The position numbers and the translations under genes were made by a program. A stretch of 64,000 bases of DNA from Rhodocyclaceae bacterium (lineage in GTDB: Bacteria > Pseudomonadota > Gammaproteobacteria > Burkholderiales > Rhodocyclaceae). The stretch covers positions 1 through 64,000 of the forward strand of contig JAUXXJ010000046.1 in the NCBI GenBank assembly GCA_030681195.1, in the 5' to 3' direction. Position 1 is the stretch's first letter. Each line of letters starts with the position of its first letter. The notes under the pieces were generated by a model. It did not search any database. It was given only the letters and a program-made list of their open reading frames with translations, and had not been told where the DNA came from. Below are positions 42,578 to 52,204 of this stretch, in pieces.

Positions 42578-42606
42578 TTGCCCTATCGCACAGTCACTTG
42601 TATAAT
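42578..42606 (+). promoter_or_regulatory. Sigma70-type promoter for the rimP-nusA-infB operon
   Basis: TTGCCC (42578-42583) and TATAAT (42601-42606) are separated by 17 bp. It begins 3 bp after the rluB stop codon and precedes the rimP leader hairpin. Confidence 0.75.
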
Positions 42607-42656
42607 CGCCGGCTTTGATATTGCGCGTATCGCTTTTCGCGGTCTCGCGTAAAAAA

Positions 42657-42680
42657 CAAATGGGCAGTTTGCCCATTTTT
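42657..42680 (+). terminator. Terminator-like hairpin in the rimP leader
   Basis: Arms ATGGGCA and TGCCCAT around GTT, with A residues before and TTTTTTATTT after, form a good intrinsic terminator. It lies between the promoter and rimP (start 42704), so it must be read through or regulated. Proteobacterial rimP leaders are known to carry such an element, so attenuation of this operon is plausible. Confidence 0.75.
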
Positions 42681-42703
42681 TATTTGTGGCGTCGGGTTGT
42701 CAG

Positions 42704-43177
42704 ATGGCTGATTTGATGGGACTTGTTGAGCAGGCGGTGGTTGGCCTGGGTTTTGAACTCGTTGATTTCGAGACGAGTCCCCGTGCGCGCCTGTTGCGCA
42801 TCTTTATCGATCGACCACCAGTTGAGGGTGAGGCGCTGACCAAGAGCGCGATTACCGTCGAAGACTGTTCCGCCGTCAGCCACCAGCTAACGCGCGTGTT
42901 GACGGTAGAAAACATCGACTACGACCGTCTTGAGGTTTCGTCGCCCGGCATGGACCGGCCGCTCAAGAAGTTGGCCGATTTTCAGCGTTTTGTGGGCTAC
43001 GACCTGCAACTCAAGCTGCGCCTTCCTGAAATCGGGACAGCCTCCACGCCGCAGCGCAACTTTTCAGGAAGCATTCTGGGTGCGGCGGATGATCGCGTGC
43101 GCATCAACACGGAATCTGGCGAGCGCGAGTTTGCCTTGGATAACATTGACAAGGCACGTTTGGTGCCGAAGTTTTGA
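42704..43177 (+). CDS. rimP: Ribosome maturation factor RimP
   Basis: 30S assembly factor. 'VVGLGFELVDFETSPRARLLRIFID' and 'DYDRLEVSSPGMDRPLKK' are the family segments; the C-terminal SH3-like domain ends in 'NIDKARLVPKF'. An earlier GTG at 42686 is less likely because MADLMGLVEQ aligns with family starts. 157 aa is normal. It begins the rimP-nusA-infB-rbfA-truB run. Confidence 0.93.
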   Translation: MADLMGLVEQAVVGLGFELVDFETSPRARLLRIFIDRPPVEGEALTKSAITVEDCSAVSHQLTRVLTVENIDYDRLEVSSPGMDRPLKKLADFQRFVGYDLQLKLRLPEIGTASTPQRNFSGSILGAADDRVRINTESGEREFALDNIDKARLVPKF

Positions 43178-43213
43178 ACCTACTATGAATTGTGATTTGA
43201 ACGGGAGATTGGT

Positions 43214-44698
43214 ATGAGCCGCGAGTTGCTGCTGTTGGTTGATGCCCTGGCACGGGAAAAGAATGTCGACAAGGACATCGTGTTTGGCGCCCTCGAACTT
43301 GCGCTCGCTTCGGCGACCAAGAAGCGCATTCATGACGAGGCCGATGTGCGCGTCGAAATCGACCGGGAAACCGGTGCGTACGAGGCCTTCCGTCGCTGGC
43401 TGGTGCTGGATGACGAAGAGGTCGAAATTCCCGCGCAACATCTTGGTTTGACTGAGGCCCGCAATGACGATGTCGATGTGCAGATCGGCGATTACATCGA
43501 GGAATCGCTCGAAGCCATCGACTTCGGTCGGATTGGCGCGCAGACGGCCAAGCAGGTCATCCTGCAGAAGATTCGTGATGCCGAGCGCGAGCAGATTCTG
43601 AGTGACTTCCTTGAACGCAAGGAACATCTCGTCACCGGCACCATCAAGCGCATGGAACGTGGCAATGCCATCGTCGAAGCAGGGCGTATCGAAGCGCTGC
43701 TGCCGCGCGATCAGATGATCCCGAAAGAGAATCTGCGTCCTGGCGATCGTGTGCGTGCCTGGCTGATGAAGATTGACCGCAATGCGCGTGGCCCGCAACT
43801 GATTCTGTCGCGTACCGCACCGCAGTTCATCATGAAGCTGTTCGAGCTCGAAGTGCCGGAGATCGAGGACGGTTTGCTGGAGATCAAATCGGCTGCGCGC
43901 GATGCGGGTGTGCGTGCCAAGATCGCCGTCAAATCGAACGATCAGCGGGTCGATCCGATTGGTACCTGCGTCGGCATGCGCGGTTCGCGCGTGACCGCCG
44001 TGACTAACGAACTTTCCGGTGAGCGCGTCGATATCGTGTTGTGGTCGGCTGATCCTGCCCAGTTCGTGATCGGTGCCCTCGCGCCGGCCGAGGTCAGTTC
44101 GCTGGTGGTGGATGAAGAAAAACACAGCATGGATGTGGTGGTCGATGAGGCCAATCTGGCGATCGCGATTGGGCGTAGCGGCCAGAACGTGCGCCTTGCT
44201 TCCGAACTCACGGGCTGGACGATCAATCTGATGACGGTTGAAGAGTCGCAGGAAAAGCAGGAAAAGGAAACGTCCAGTATCCGTCAGTTGTTTGTCGAAA
44301 AACTCGATGTGGATGAAGAGGTTGCCGAAATTCTCGTCCAGGAAGGTTTCTCGACGCTGGAAGAAATCGCCTACGTGCCGCTGGCTGAAATGCTCGAAAT
44401 TGAGGCCTTTGACGAAGCGACTGTCAATGAATTGCGTGACCGTGCCCGTAATGTTCTTCTGACCGAGGCCATCGTCAATGAAGAAGAGCTTGAGAAGGTC
44501 AAGGATGACCTGCTGAGTCTCGACGGCATGGATCGCAAGCTGGCTGCCGAATTGGCGCGCCATGAGATCCTCGATCGGGATGGCCTGGCTGACCTGGCGG
44601 TGGATGAACTGATGGAAATGACCGGCATCGATGAAGATCGTGCCAAGGCCCTGATCACCGTTGCGCGTGCCCATTGGTTCGCTGATGAACAAAAATAA
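43214..44698 (+). CDS. nusA: Transcription termination/antitermination factor NusA
   Basis: Domains: N-terminal RNA polymerase-binding domain ('[33 protein letters not shown]'), S1, two KH domains ('[31 protein letters not shown]'; '[17 protein letters not shown]'), and two C-terminal acidic repeats of the proteobacterial type. 494 aa fits. The start is 36 bp after rimP with GGGAGAT upstream. Confidence 0.96.
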   Translation: MSRELLLLVDALAREKNVDKDIVFGALELALASATKKRIHDEADVRVEIDRETGAYEAFRRWLVLDDEEVEIPAQHLGLTEARNDDVDVQIGDYIEESLEAIDFGRIGAQTAKQVILQKIRDAEREQILSDFLERKEHLVTGTIKRMERGNAIVEAGRIEALLPRDQMIPKENLRPGDRVRAWLMKIDRNARGPQLILSRTAPQFIMKLFELEVPEIEDGLLEIKSAARDAGVRAKIAVKSNDQRVDPIGTCVGMRGSRVTAVTNELSGERVDIVLWSADPAQFVIGALAPAEVSSLVVDEEKHSMDVVVDEANLAIAIGRSGQNVRLASELTGWTINLMTVEESQEKQEKETSSIRQLFVEKLDVDEEVAEILVQEGFSTLEEIAYVPLAEMLEIEAFDEATVNELRDRARNVLLTEAIVNEEELEKVKDDLLSLDGMDRKLAAELARHEILDRDGLADLAVDELMEMTGIDEDRAKALITVARAHWFADEQK

Positions 44699-44707
44699 GG
44701 AGGCGAC

Positions 44708-47407
44708 ATGTCCGCACAAATGAGTGTTGCCCAGTTCGCGGCAGAATTGAAAATGCCGCCGATGGCTCTGATTGAACAGCTTGCCAAAGCGGGCGTGGTC
44801 AAGCAAGCCAGCAGCGATTTCTTGACCGAGCAGGACAAGACGCGTCTGCTCGACTTTCTGCGCAAGTCACACGGAGAGGCGGCGCCCAAGGCCAAGATCA
44901 CCCTGACGCGCAAGCAAACTACAGAAATCAAGGCCGCAGATGCTACCGGCAAGGCACGTACGATTCAGGTCGAAGTGCGCAAGAAGCGCACCTTCGTCAA
45001 GCGCGATGCCGAGATTCCTGCTGAGGTAGTGCCAGCACCTGAAGCAGAGGTGGCGCCAGTCGTTGAAATGGTGGCAGCGCCAGAGCCAGTACCTGCACCA
45101 GTGCCAGTGCCAGAGGTGATTGTTGAGGCGCCTGTAGTGGTTGAGGCGCCTGTGGTGGTTGAGGCTGTTGTGGCACCGACACGCGCACCTGCGGGCACCC
45201 GTTCGGTCATCAATGCGGAACAGGTTGCCCTGCGTGAGCATGAAGCAAAGCGTCAGGCGACACTGTCGGCCATCCAGGCTGCCGAGCTCAAGGAAAAACA
45301 GGCACGCGAAGCCAAGGCCAGTGCGGCTCGGGCGGAAGCCGAGGTGCGCTTGAAGGCCCAGACAGAGGCGGTGGCGGCTTCACAAAAGACCGCCGCACCG
45401 GCCGATGGCGCCGGTGTTTCCGGCACCTTGCACAAGCCTGCGGCCAAGCCGGGTGATGACGCGCGCAAGGGTGACAAGAAGGCAAGCAACCTGAAGACCG
45501 AAGCGGATCGCAACCGTCGTACCATCAAGACGCGTGGTGATGCAGGCGGCGGTACGGCAGGTTGGCGTGGTGGACCCAAACAAGGCGGGCGCCATGGTCG
45601 TCATGGCCATGACGAGCGCGCGGCACCGCAGCCTGTCGATCAGGTGGTGCGTGAAGTGCATGTGCCGGAGACGATTTCGGTTGCCGATTTAGCCCATAAG
45701 ATGTCGGTCAAGGCGACCGAGGTCATCAAGGCCCTGATGAAAATGGGCATGATGGTGACCATCAACCAGCAGCTCGATCAGGAAACGGCGATGATCATCG
45801 TCGAGGAGCTCGGCCACAAGGCTTTCGCCGCCAAACTGGATGATCCGGATGCCTTCCTCGACGAATCGCATGCCGAAGACCACAAGGATGTCGAGTTGTT
45901 GCCGCGTGCCCCGGTCGTGACCGTGATGGGTCACGTCGACCATGGCAAGACTTCACTGCTCGACTACATTCGGCGTACCAAGGTGGCTGCAGGCGAGGCC
46001 GGCGGCATTACCCAGCATATTGGCGCCTACCACGTGGAAACATCGCGCGGCATGGTGACCTTCCTAGATACACCAGGTCACGCGGCCTTTACGGCGATGC
46101 GTGCGCGTGGTGCGAAGGCAACCGATATCGTGATTCTGATCGTCGCTGCGGACGATGGCGTGATGCCGCAAACCAAGGAGGCAATTCACCACGCCAAGGC
46201 AGCTAACGTGCCTTTGGTAGTGGCGATCAACAAGATCGACAAGCCTGGTGCCAACGTGGATCGCGTCAAGCAGGAACTGGTGGCCGAAGGTGTTGTGCCG
46301 GAAGAATACGGTGGTGATTCTCCCTTCGTCCATGTGTCGGCGAAGGTGGGCACTGGTATCGACGAATTGCTGGAGCAAGTGCTGTTGCAGGCTGAGGTAC
46401 TTGAGCTCAAGGCCACACGCGATTCGCTGGCCAAGGGACTGGTGATTGAGGCGCGCCTCGACAAGGGCAAGGGCCCGGTGGCTACCGTGCTGGTGCAATC
46501 CGGTACGCTGAAGCGTGGTGATGTGCTGTTGTGCGGCCAGGTGTTCGGTCGCGTGCGTGCCATGCTGGATGAAACCGGTCAGTCGGTGGATGAGGCGGGG
46601 CCGTCGATTCCGGTCGAGATTCAGGGGCTTTCCGATGTGCCGTCCGCAGGTGATGAAGCGATGGCGATGGCCGACGAGCGCAAGGCGCGCGAGATTGCCT
46701 TGTTCCGTCAGGGCAAATTCCGTGATGTGCGTCTGGCCAAGCAGCAGGCGGCCAAGCTGGAAAACATGTTCGAACAGATGGGCGAGGGCGAGGTCAAGAC
46801 GCTGGCACTGATTATCAAGGCCGACGTGCAGGGCTCGCAGGAAGCACTGGCCCAAACGCTGGTCAAGCTGTCTACGGATGAAGTTAAGGTCAATGTCATT
46901 CATGCGGGGGTCGGCGGTATTTCAGAATCCGACGTCAATCTGGCACAAGCCTCCAAGGCAGTCATCATCGGCTTCAATACACGGGCTGATGCCGGTGCGC
47001 GTAAGGTGGCTGAAAGCACCGGTGTGGATATCCGCTACTACAGCATCATCTACGATGCGGTTGATGAGGTGAAGGCTGCGATGTCCGGCATGCTGTCGCC
47101 GGAGAAGCGCGAAAACATGCTAGGCATGGTCGAAATCCGTCAGGTCTTCAAGGTGCCCAAGGTTGGTGCCGTGGCGGGTTGTATGGTGCTCTCCGGCATC
47201 GTCAAGCGCGGTTCGCATGTGCGGCTGTTGCGTGACAACGTGGTGCTGCATACCGGCGAACTCGACTCGCTCAAGCGCTTCAAGGACGACGTCAAAGAGG
47301 TCAAGGAAGGCTTCGAGTGCGGCTTGTCGCTGAAGAATTTCAACGAGATTCAGGAGGGCGACCAGCTCGAAGTGTTCGAGATTCAGGAAGTCGCCAGAAC
47401 TCTGTGA
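44708..47407 (+). CDS. infB: Translation initiation factor IF-2
   Basis: A GTPase that places initiator tRNA on the 30S subunit. The N-terminal IF2_N domain ([12 protein letters not shown]) is followed by a long Ala/Lys/Glu linker with short tandem repeats. The G domain has G1 GHVDHGKT near residue 407, G3 DTPGHAAF and G4 NKID, and beta-barrel domains III and IV complete it. 899 aa is typical. An AAGGAGGCG site precedes the ATG 9 bp after nusA. Confidence 0.96.
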   Translation: MSAQMSVAQFAAELKMPPMALIEQLAKAGVVKQASSDFLTEQDKTRLLDFLRKSHGEAAPKAKITLTRKQTTEIKAADATGKARTIQVEVRKKRTFVKRDAEIPAEVVPAPEAEVAPVVEMVAAPEPVPAPVPVPEVIVEAPVVVEAPVVVEAVVAPTRAPAGTRSVINAEQVALREHEAKRQATLSAIQAAELKEKQAREAKASAARAEAEVRLKAQTEAVAASQKTAAPADGAGVSGTLHKPAAKPGDDARKGDKKASNLKTEADRNRRTIKTRGDAGGGTAGWRGGPKQGGRHGRHGHDERAAPQPVDQVVREVHVPETISVADLAHKMSVKATEVIKALMKMGMMVTINQQLDQETAMIIVEELGHKAFAAKLDDPDAFLDESHAEDHKDVELLPRAPVVTVMGHVDHGKTSLLDYIRRTKVAAGEAGGITQHIGAYHVETSRGMVTFLDTPGHAAFTAMRARGAKATDIVILIVAADDGVMPQTKEAIHHAKAANVPLVVAINKIDKPGANVDRVKQELVAEGVVPEEYGGDSPFVHVSAKVGTGIDELLEQVLLQAEVLELKATRDSLAKGLVIEARLDKGKGPVATVLVQSGTLKRGDVLLCGQVFGRVRAMLDETGQSVDEAGPSIPVEIQGLSDVPSAGDEAMAMADERKAREIALFRQGKFRDVRLAKQQAAKLENMFEQMGEGEVKTLALIIKADVQGSQEALAQTLVKLSTDEVKVNVIHAGVGGISESDVNLAQASKAVIIGFNTRADAGARKVAESTGVDIRYYSIIYDAVDEVKAAMSGMLSPEKRENMLGMVEIRQVFKVPKVGAVAGCMVLSGIVKRGSHVRLLRDNVVLHTGELDSLKRFKDDVKEVKEGFECGLSLKNFNEIQEGDQLEVFEIQEVARTL
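45122..45172 (+). repeat. 18-bp tandem repeat in the IF-2 linker
   Basis: Two near-identical copies of GTTGAGGCGCCTGTAGTG (second with one change) and a partial third encode VEAPVV units. It lies in the flexible N-terminal linker, where length variation is tolerated. Confidence 0.8.
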
Positions 47408-47425
47408 TCTCTGTGATGACTCGGT

Positions 47426-47449
47426 AAAAATCGGCGATGGCAGGACGGC
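47426..47449 (+). repeat. Dispersed 24-bp repeat, copy 10 (supplies rbfA start codon)
   Basis: AAAAATCGGCGATGG followed by CAGGACGGC. Two substitutions relative to consensus (G to A and C to A); the second one creates the ATG used by rbfA. Confidence 0.75.
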
Positions 47450-47835
47450 AGAAACCTCATGGTTTTTCACGCGGCGAGCGCGTGGCGGAGCAAATCCGCC
47501 GCGATCTTGCTGAGTTGTTGCGTCAGGTCAAGGACCCACGGGTGGCGCATCTGTTGCCGCTCGTGACCGTCACGGATATCGAACTCACTGCAGATTATGC
47601 GCATGCGAAGGTGTTCTACACGTCTCTGGCGGGCGAGGAGCGTGCGGCCGCCGTGGCCAAGGGCCTGTCTCATGCGTCCGGTTTTTTGCGCCGCGAGCTG
47701 GGACGCCGTCTGCATATTCACCAGATTCCCGAACTGCATTTTGTTTTTGATGCCTCGGTCGAGCGTGGCAGCCGGCTGTCGCAATTGATCGACGAGGCGA
47801 ACAAGTCCGATTCGTCCGACGCGTCGAGTGAATAA
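47437..47835 (+). CDS. rbfA: Ribosome-binding factor A
   Basis: Small KH-fold protein needed for 16S 5'-end maturation. 'SRGERVAEQIRRDLAELLRQVKDPRV' and 'TDIELTADYAHAKVFY' are standard. The first codons (MAGRQ) come from a dispersed repeat copy, and no clear ribosome site precedes the ATG; an internal GTG further on (VAEQ) would truncate a conserved helix. The end overlaps truB by 8 bp. Confidence 0.92.
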   Translation: MAGRQKPHGFSRGERVAEQIRRDLAELLRQVKDPRVAHLLPLVTVTDIELTADYAHAKVFYTSLAGEERAAAVAKGLSHASGFLRRELGRRLHIHQIPELHFVFDASVERGSRLSQLIDEANKSDSSDASSE

Positions 47836-48742
47836 GCCCAGAAGGGCGCCGCGTCGGTGTATCGACGGGGTGTTGCTGCTCGACAAGCCGATTGGCATGA
47901 CATCCAACGGCGCCTTGCAAAAGGTGCGCTGGCTGTTCAATGCCGAAAAGGCCGGCCATACCGGCACGCTGGATCCGCTGGCGACCGGGGTGTTGCCCAT
48001 CTGCCTGGGTGAGGCCACCAAGTTTTCTGGCGAGCTTCTCGATGCGGGCAAGGCTTATCGTGCGACGGTGCAGTTAGGCGTTATCACCGCGACAGCCGAT
48101 GCCGAAGGCGTGGTGTTGGCAACCGCTCCCGTAACTTCCAGCGAGGCCGATTTGCGTGCGGTGCTGCCACGCTTTATCGGCGAGATTGAACAAGTGCCAC
48201 CGATGTATTCGGCGCTCAAGCGTGACGGCAGACCCCTCTACGAATTGGCTCGGCAAGGCATCGAGGTGGAGCGCGCACCGCGCAAGGTGACGATTGAATC
48301 AATCGAACTGCTGTCCTGGCATGGCGATCACTTTGTCATTGATGTTGATTGCAGCAAGGGCACCTACATTCGTACGCTGGCAGCCGATATCGGCCATGCC
48401 TTGGGCTGCGGCGCACATCTCGCTGCCTTACGGCGCACCCGGGTCGGTCGTCATGATCTGTCCGGCACGGTCGACCTGTCATCCATTGAGTCGCTGGCCA
48501 TCGAGCAGCGGGATGCGTTGTTGCTGCCCTGCGATATTTTGTTGTCCGGACTGCCTGCGGTGACGCTGGGCGAGCGTGAGGCCACCACCCTGTTGCATGG
48601 CCAGACAATCCGCTGGAGCGGAGTGCCGTCCCAGCAGCACCGACTTTATGGGCCGACGGGGTTTCTGGGCTTGGGAGAGTGTGTCGAAGATGGCTGGCTC
48701 AAGCCAAAAAGATTGATTGCCACCATCAGTCCAAGCATTTGA
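47828..48742 (+). CDS. truB: tRNA pseudouridine-55 synthase
   Basis: Forms psi55 in the T loop of tRNAs. The catalytic Asp is D49 in 'GHTGTLDPLATGVLP' after 'GVLLLDKPIGMTSN', and 'GTYIRTLAADIGHALGCGAHLAALRRTRVG' is the second signature. GTG start overlaps rbfA. 304 aa is normal. In the C-terminal PUA-like domain, VPSQQHRLY corresponds to a degenerate copy of the dispersed repeat. Confidence 0.95.
   Translation: MNKPRRAPRRCIDGVLLLDKPIGMTSNGALQKVRWLFNAEKAGHTGTLDPLATGVLPICLGEATKFSGELLDAGKAYRATVQLGVITATADAEGVVLATAPVTSSEADLRAVLPRFIGEIEQVPPMYSALKRDGRPLYELARQGIEVERAPRKVTIESIELLSWHGDHFVIDVDCSKGTYIRTLAADIGHALGCGAHLAALRRTRVGRHDLSGTVDLSSIESLAIEQRDALLLPCDILLSGLPAVTLGEREATTLLHGQTIRWSGVPSQQHRLYGPTGFLGLGECVEDGWLKPKRLIATISPSI
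48625..48648 (-). repeat. Dispersed 24-bp repeat, copy 11, degenerate (inside truB)
   Basis: GCCGTCCCAGCAGCACCGAC then TTTA matches the consensus at 20 of 24 positions. truB reads it as VPSQQHRLY, a frame different from the other genes. Confidence 0.55.
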
Positions 48743-48748
48743 TTCAGT

Positions 48749-48754
48749 TATAAT
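48749..48754 (+). promoter_or_regulatory. Possible -10 element upstream of rpsO
   Basis: TATAAT lies about 84 bp before the rpsO start, just after the truB stop. No convincing -35 is seen at 17-18 bp spacing. Confidence 0.4.
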
Positions 48755-48837
48755 CTGCCGCTTGTTTTACAGGTGCAGCGCTCTATCAAACCGGGGCCGC
48801 ATCTGTTTTGTTAATCCAGCGTTTGAGAGAAAGATTT

Positions 48838-49107
48838 ATGACTATTACAACCGCCGACAAGGCAAAGACTGTTGCCGATTACCAACGTGCCCAGGGCGAC
48901 ACGGGTTCCCCCGAAGTTCAGGTGGCCCTGCTGACCGCACGTATCAACGACCTGACCGGTCATTTCAAGACCCACGTCAAGGATCACCACTCCCGCCGTG
49001 GCCTGCTCAAGATGGTGAGTCAGCGCCGTAAGTTGCTCGATTACCTCAAGGCCAAGAATGCCGACAGCTATCGTACGCTGATCGAGCGTCTGGGTCTGCG
49101 TAAGTAA
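48838..49107 (+). CDS. rpsO: 30S ribosomal protein S15
   Basis: Primary 16S-binding protein. The 89-aa sequence [20 protein letters not shown], '[24 protein letters not shown]' and '[22 protein letters not shown]' is unmistakable. A longer frame from 48808 has no homology. It has a 95-bp leader after truB that may carry its own promoter and autoregulatory structure, and a hairpin follows before pnp. Confidence 0.97.
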   Translation: MTITTADKAKTVADYQRAQGDTGSPEVQVALLTARINDLTGHFKTHVKDHHSRRGLLKMVSQRRKLLDYLKAKNADSYRTLIERLGLRK

Positions 49108-49155
49108 TTTTTCCGGACCCGGATCGCAATTCGTGATCGCTACCCGTTCGAACTG

Positions 49156-49190
49156 CCGGCGCAGCCAAAAGCTGTGCCGGTTTTCATTTT
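49156..49190 (+). terminator. Intrinsic terminator between rpsO and pnp
   Basis: Ten paired bases CCGGCGCAGC and GCTGTGCCGG around CAAAA, followed by TTTTCATTTT. It sits 13 bp before the pnp GTG, so it may act as both rpsO terminator and a pnp leader structure, analogous to the E. coli rpsO-pnp junction. Confidence 0.8.
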
Positions 49191-49203
49191 GAGAGGAACA
49201 TCC

Positions 49204-51321
49204 GTGCTGACACCCTTCAAGAAAAGCTTTACCTACGGCGCCCATACCGTGACGCTCGAAACCGGCGAAGTTGCCCGTCAGTCGACTGGCGCTGTGCTGG
49301 TGAATGTTGATGACACCGTCGTGCTGGCGACCGTCGTCGCCAAGACCACTGCCAAGGCTGGCCAGGACTTTTTTCCGCTGACCGTCGATTACATTGAGAA
49401 GGTCTACGCTGCCGGCCGTATCCCCGGTGGTTTCTTCAAGCGCGAAGGTCGTCCTTCCGAGAAGGAGACCCTGACCTCGCGCCTGATCGATCGCCCGATC
49501 CGCCCGCTGTTCCCCGAGGGCTTCTACAACGAAGTCCAGGTCATCATTCACGTGCTTTCCAGCAACCCGGAAGTCGATCCCGACATCCCCGCGATGATCG
49601 GTGCATCCGCTGCGCTGGCAATTTCCGGGATTCCCTTCGATGGCCCGATCGGTGCCGCACGCGTTGGCCATATCAATGGCCAGTACGTTCTGAACCCGAC
49701 CTTCAGCCAACTGAACGATAGCCAACTCAATCTGGTGGTTGCCGGTACGCAGACGGCTGTGCTGATGGTTGAATCCGAAGCCCAGCAACTGTCCGAGGAA
49801 ATCATGTTGGGCGCGGTGGTGTTCGGCCACGACCAGATGCAGACTGCGATCAAGGCCATCAATGAACTGGTTGAAGTCGCAGGCAAGCCTGAGTGGGACT
49901 GGCAACCGCCAGCCAAGAATGAGGCGCTGATTGCCAAGGTGGCCGCGCTGGCCGAAGCCGATCTGCGCGAAGCCTATCGCATCACCAGCAAGCAGGCGCG
50001 TACGGAAAAGTGCCGCGAAGTGACGAACAAGACCATCGAAGCGCTTTGCACCGGCGATGGCGCCCCTGATGCAACGGCCTTAAATGACCTGATTTTCCAA
50101 CTTGAAGCGAAGATCGTACGCTCGCAGATTCTCAACGGCGAACCGCGTATCGACGGTCGCGACACGCGCACCGTTCGCCCGATCACGGTACGTTCCGGCG
50201 TGCTGCCGCGTACTCACGGTTCTGTGTTGTTTACCCGTGGCGAAACGCAGGCGCTGGTCATCGCGACACTGGGTACCGGCCGCGACGAGCAGATCATCGA
50301 CTCCCTGCAAGGCGAGTCGCGCGATCGCTTCATGCTTCACTACAACATGCCGCCCTTCGCTACCGGCGAAACCGGCCGTGTCGGTACGCCGAAGCGTCGC
50401 GAAATTGGCCATGGCCGCTTGGCCAAGCGCGCGCTGCTCGCAGTGCTACCATCAGCCGAGGAGTTTGGCTACTCGATGCGCGTGGTTTCCGAAATCACCG
50501 AGTCGAATGGTTCCTCGTCGATGGCTTCGGTTTGCGGCGGCTCGCTGTCGCTGATGGATGCAGGCGTTCCCCTCAAGGCACATGTGGCTGGTATCGCCAT
50601 GGGCCTGATCAAGGACGGCAGCCGCTTCGCCGTGCTGACCGACATTCTTGGCGACGAGGATCACCTCGGCGATATGGACTTCAAGGTGGCTGGCACGCGT
50701 GCGGGTGTCACTGCCCTGCAAATGGATATCAAGATTCAGGGGATCACCAAGGAGATCATGCAGGTTGCGCTGGCTCAGGCCAAGGATGCCCGTCAGCACA
50801 TTCTTGGCATCATGGAAGGCGCCGTTACGGGTCACCGTGATGAGGTATCGAACTTCGCACCACGCATGATTTCGATCAAGATCAATCCGGAGAAGATCCG
50901 TGATGTGATCGGCAAGGGTGGTGCAACCATCCGTGCGCTGACCGAGGAAACCGGTTGCGTAATCGATATCGACGACGATGGTTCCGTAACGATTTCTTCG
51001 GTGAGTTCTGATGCAGCCCAAGTGGCCAAGAAGCGCATTGAGGACATCACGGCCGAAGTTGAAGTTGGCAAGGTGTATGAAGGTACGGTGCTGCGCCTGC
51101 TCGACTTCGGCGCGATCGTCTCGATCCTGCCGGGCAAGGATGGCTTGCTGCATATCTCGCAGATCGCCAACGAGCGCGTCAATGCCGTCTCCGACAAGCT
51201 CAAGGAAGGTCAGGTTGTGCGCGTCAAGGTCATCGAGACGGATGACAAGGGGCGTGTGCGTTTGTCGATGAAGGCCCTGTTGGCGGATGAACCTGCAGCA
51301 GCAGCACCGAGCGAACAGTAA
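49204..51321 (+). CDS. pnp: Polyribonucleotide nucleotidyltransferase (PNPase)
   Basis: 3'-5' phosphorolytic exoribonuclease of the RNA degradosome. Two RNase PH domains ('[17 protein letters not shown]'; '[17 protein letters not shown]'), a KH domain ('[20 protein letters not shown]') and an S1 domain ('[25 protein letters not shown]') appear in order. 705 aa from GTG 49204, with GAGAGGAAC upstream. A longer frame from 49174 has no support. Confidence 0.97.
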   Translation: MLTPFKKSFTYGAHTVTLETGEVARQSTGAVLVNVDDTVVLATVVAKTTAKAGQDFFPLTVDYIEKVYAAGRIPGGFFKREGRPSEKETLTSRLIDRPIRPLFPEGFYNEVQVIIHVLSSNPEVDPDIPAMIGASAALAISGIPFDGPIGAARVGHINGQYVLNPTFSQLNDSQLNLVVAGTQTAVLMVESEAQQLSEEIMLGAVVFGHDQMQTAIKAINELVEVAGKPEWDWQPPAKNEALIAKVAALAEADLREAYRITSKQARTEKCREVTNKTIEALCTGDGAPDATALNDLIFQLEAKIVRSQILNGEPRIDGRDTRTVRPITVRSGVLPRTHGSVLFTRGETQALVIATLGTGRDEQIIDSLQGESRDRFMLHYNMPPFATGETGRVGTPKRREIGHGRLAKRALLAVLPSAEEFGYSMRVVSEITESNGSSSMASVCGGSLSLMDAGVPLKAHVAGIAMGLIKDGSRFAVLTDILGDEDHLGDMDFKVAGTRAGVTALQMDIKIQGITKEIMQVALAQAKDARQHILGIMEGAVTGHRDEVSNFAPRMISIKINPEKIRDVIGKGGATIRALTEETGCVIDIDDDGSVTISSVSSDAAQVAKKRIEDITAEVEVGKVYEGTVLRLLDFGAIVSILPGKDGLLHISQIANERVNAVSDKLKEGQVVRVKVIETDDKGRVRLSMKALLADEPAAAAPSEQ

Positions 51322-51336
51322 GCTTGCTGGTTAAAT

Positions 51337-51369
51337 AAAAAAGGACGCTTCGGCGTCCTTTTTTATTTT
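51337..51369. terminator. Bidirectional terminator between pnp and dksA
   Basis: GGACGC TTCG GCGTCC with an A-rich tract on the left and TTTTTTATTTT on the right; it can end pnp on the plus strand and dksA on the minus strand. Confidence 0.9.
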
Positions 51370-51387
51370 CATGGAGAAGAAGACGCG

Positions 51388-51813
51388 TTACTTCGCCATC
51401 TGTTTCTCGCGGCGCTCCTCCAACTCTTTGCAGTCGATGCAAAGCGTTGCCGTTGGACGGGCCTCAAGGCGCTTTAGGCCGATTTCTACGCCGCAGGCAT
51501 CGCAGTAGCCATATTCGCCACTATCGATACGCGCAATCGATTCGTCGACCTTCTTGATCAGCTTGCGCTCGCGATCGCGGTTACGTAGCTCAAGGGCAAT
51601 ATCGGATTCCTGGCTTGCCCGGTCGTTGGGGTCCGCAAACACCGTTGCCTCGTCCTGCATCGTATGAACTGTGCGTTCGATATCGTCGGCAAGTTCAAGC
51701 TTGAGTGCATCGAGGATTTTGCGGAAGTGCGCGAGTTGCTTCGCGCTCATGTACTCCTCGCCCTTCTTGGGCGTGTAAGGAGGGAAGTGCTTGTGCAGGA
51801 GGTCTTCAGCCAT
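51388..51813 (-). CDS. dksA: RNA polymerase-binding transcription factor DksA
   Basis: Acts with ppGpp in the RNA polymerase secondary channel. Coiled coil around 'MSAKQLAHFRKILDALKLEL' with the tip 'DPNDRASQESDIALELRNRDRERKLIKK', then the four-Cys zinc finger 'GYCDACG...TLCIDCK'. The start MAEDLLHKHFPPYTPKKGEE gives 141 aa, close to the family. An extended frame through the tRNA-Pro gene is an artefact. Confidence 0.95.
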   Translation of the reverse strand: MAEDLLHKHFPPYTPKKGEEYMSAKQLAHFRKILDALKLELADDIERTVHTMQDEATVFADPNDRASQESDIALELRNRDRERKLIKKVDESIARIDSGEYGYCDACGVEIGLKRLEARPTATLCIDCKELEERREKQMAK

Positions 51814-51841
51814 CTCTAGTCCGCTCAGATTAAAAGTGTCG

Positions 51842-51870
51842 TTTATAAACGAAACATCAAATCGCTGCAA
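51842..51870 (-). promoter_or_regulatory. Promoter of dksA
   Basis: On the minus strand TTGCAG (51870-51865) and TATAAA (51847-51842) are 17 bp apart, about 30 bp upstream of the dksA start. Confidence 0.7.
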
Positions 51871-51888
51871 GATTTTTGACGCAAGGAA

Positions 51889-51917
51889 TTGACCTTGGGA
51901 TGATCGCTCAGTAGAAT
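51889..51917 (+). promoter_or_regulatory. Promoter of the tRNA-Pro/tRNA-Arg genes
   Basis: TTGACC (51889-51894) and TAGAAT (51912-51917) with a 17-bp spacer, 11 bp before the tRNA-Pro gene. The region is shared head-to-head with the dksA promoter. Confidence 0.75.
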
Positions 51918-51927
51918 CCGCGCTCCT

Positions 51928-52004
51928 CGGGGCGTAGCGCAGCCCGGTAGCGCGCTTGCTTTGGGAGCAAGATGTCGTAGGTTCGAATCCTATCGCCCCG
52001 ACCA
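51928..52004 (+). tRNA. tRNA-Pro (anticodon TGG)
   Basis: 77-nt cloverleaf: acceptor CGGGGCG/CGCCCCG, anticodon loop with TGG between GCTTGC and GCAAG(A), T-loop GGTTCGAATCC, and an encoded CCA at 52002-52004. Confidence 0.96.
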
Positions 52005-52036
52005 AAGCTTTAAAACGAGGACGCTTGGCAGGCCGC

Positions 52037-52113
52037 CCGCCCGTAGCTCAACCGGATAGAGCACCGGCCTTCTAAGCCGGGGGTTGTGAGTTCGAGTCTC
52101 GCCGGGCGGACCA
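52037..52113 (+). tRNA. tRNA-Arg (anticodon TCT)
   Basis: 77-nt cloverleaf: acceptor CCGCCCG/CGGGCGG, D arm GCTC/GAGC, anticodon stem CCGGC/GCCGG with loop CTTCTAA, T arm with TTCGAGT, and encoded CCA at 52111-52113. It is 32 bp after tRNA-Pro and probably in the same transcript. Confidence 0.96.
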
Positions 52114-52125
52114 AAAAACCATTTT

Positions 52126-52149
52126 AAACCGACTGTTATTCGGTTTTTT
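52126..52149 (+). terminator. Terminator after the tRNA pair
   Basis: AAACCGA and TCGGTTT arms around seven bases followed by a T tract, 12 bp after the tRNA-Arg CCA. Confidence 0.75.
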
Positions 52150-52204
52150 CTTTACTGGTTGCCCCGGGCGAATGCATCCTGGCACAAAATGGCGTGCCAG
52201 AACG

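Noticed and set aside
51814..52005. N-terminal extension of dksA beginning MVGAIGFEPTTS
   Set aside because: This is the well-known spurious translation through an antisense tRNA-Pro gene; dksA starts at 51813.
52180..52199. Inverted repeat TGGCAC-N8-GTGCCA downstream of arxR
   Set aside because: Could be a terminator for the arxXSR operon but there is no T tract and the stem is only 6 bp.
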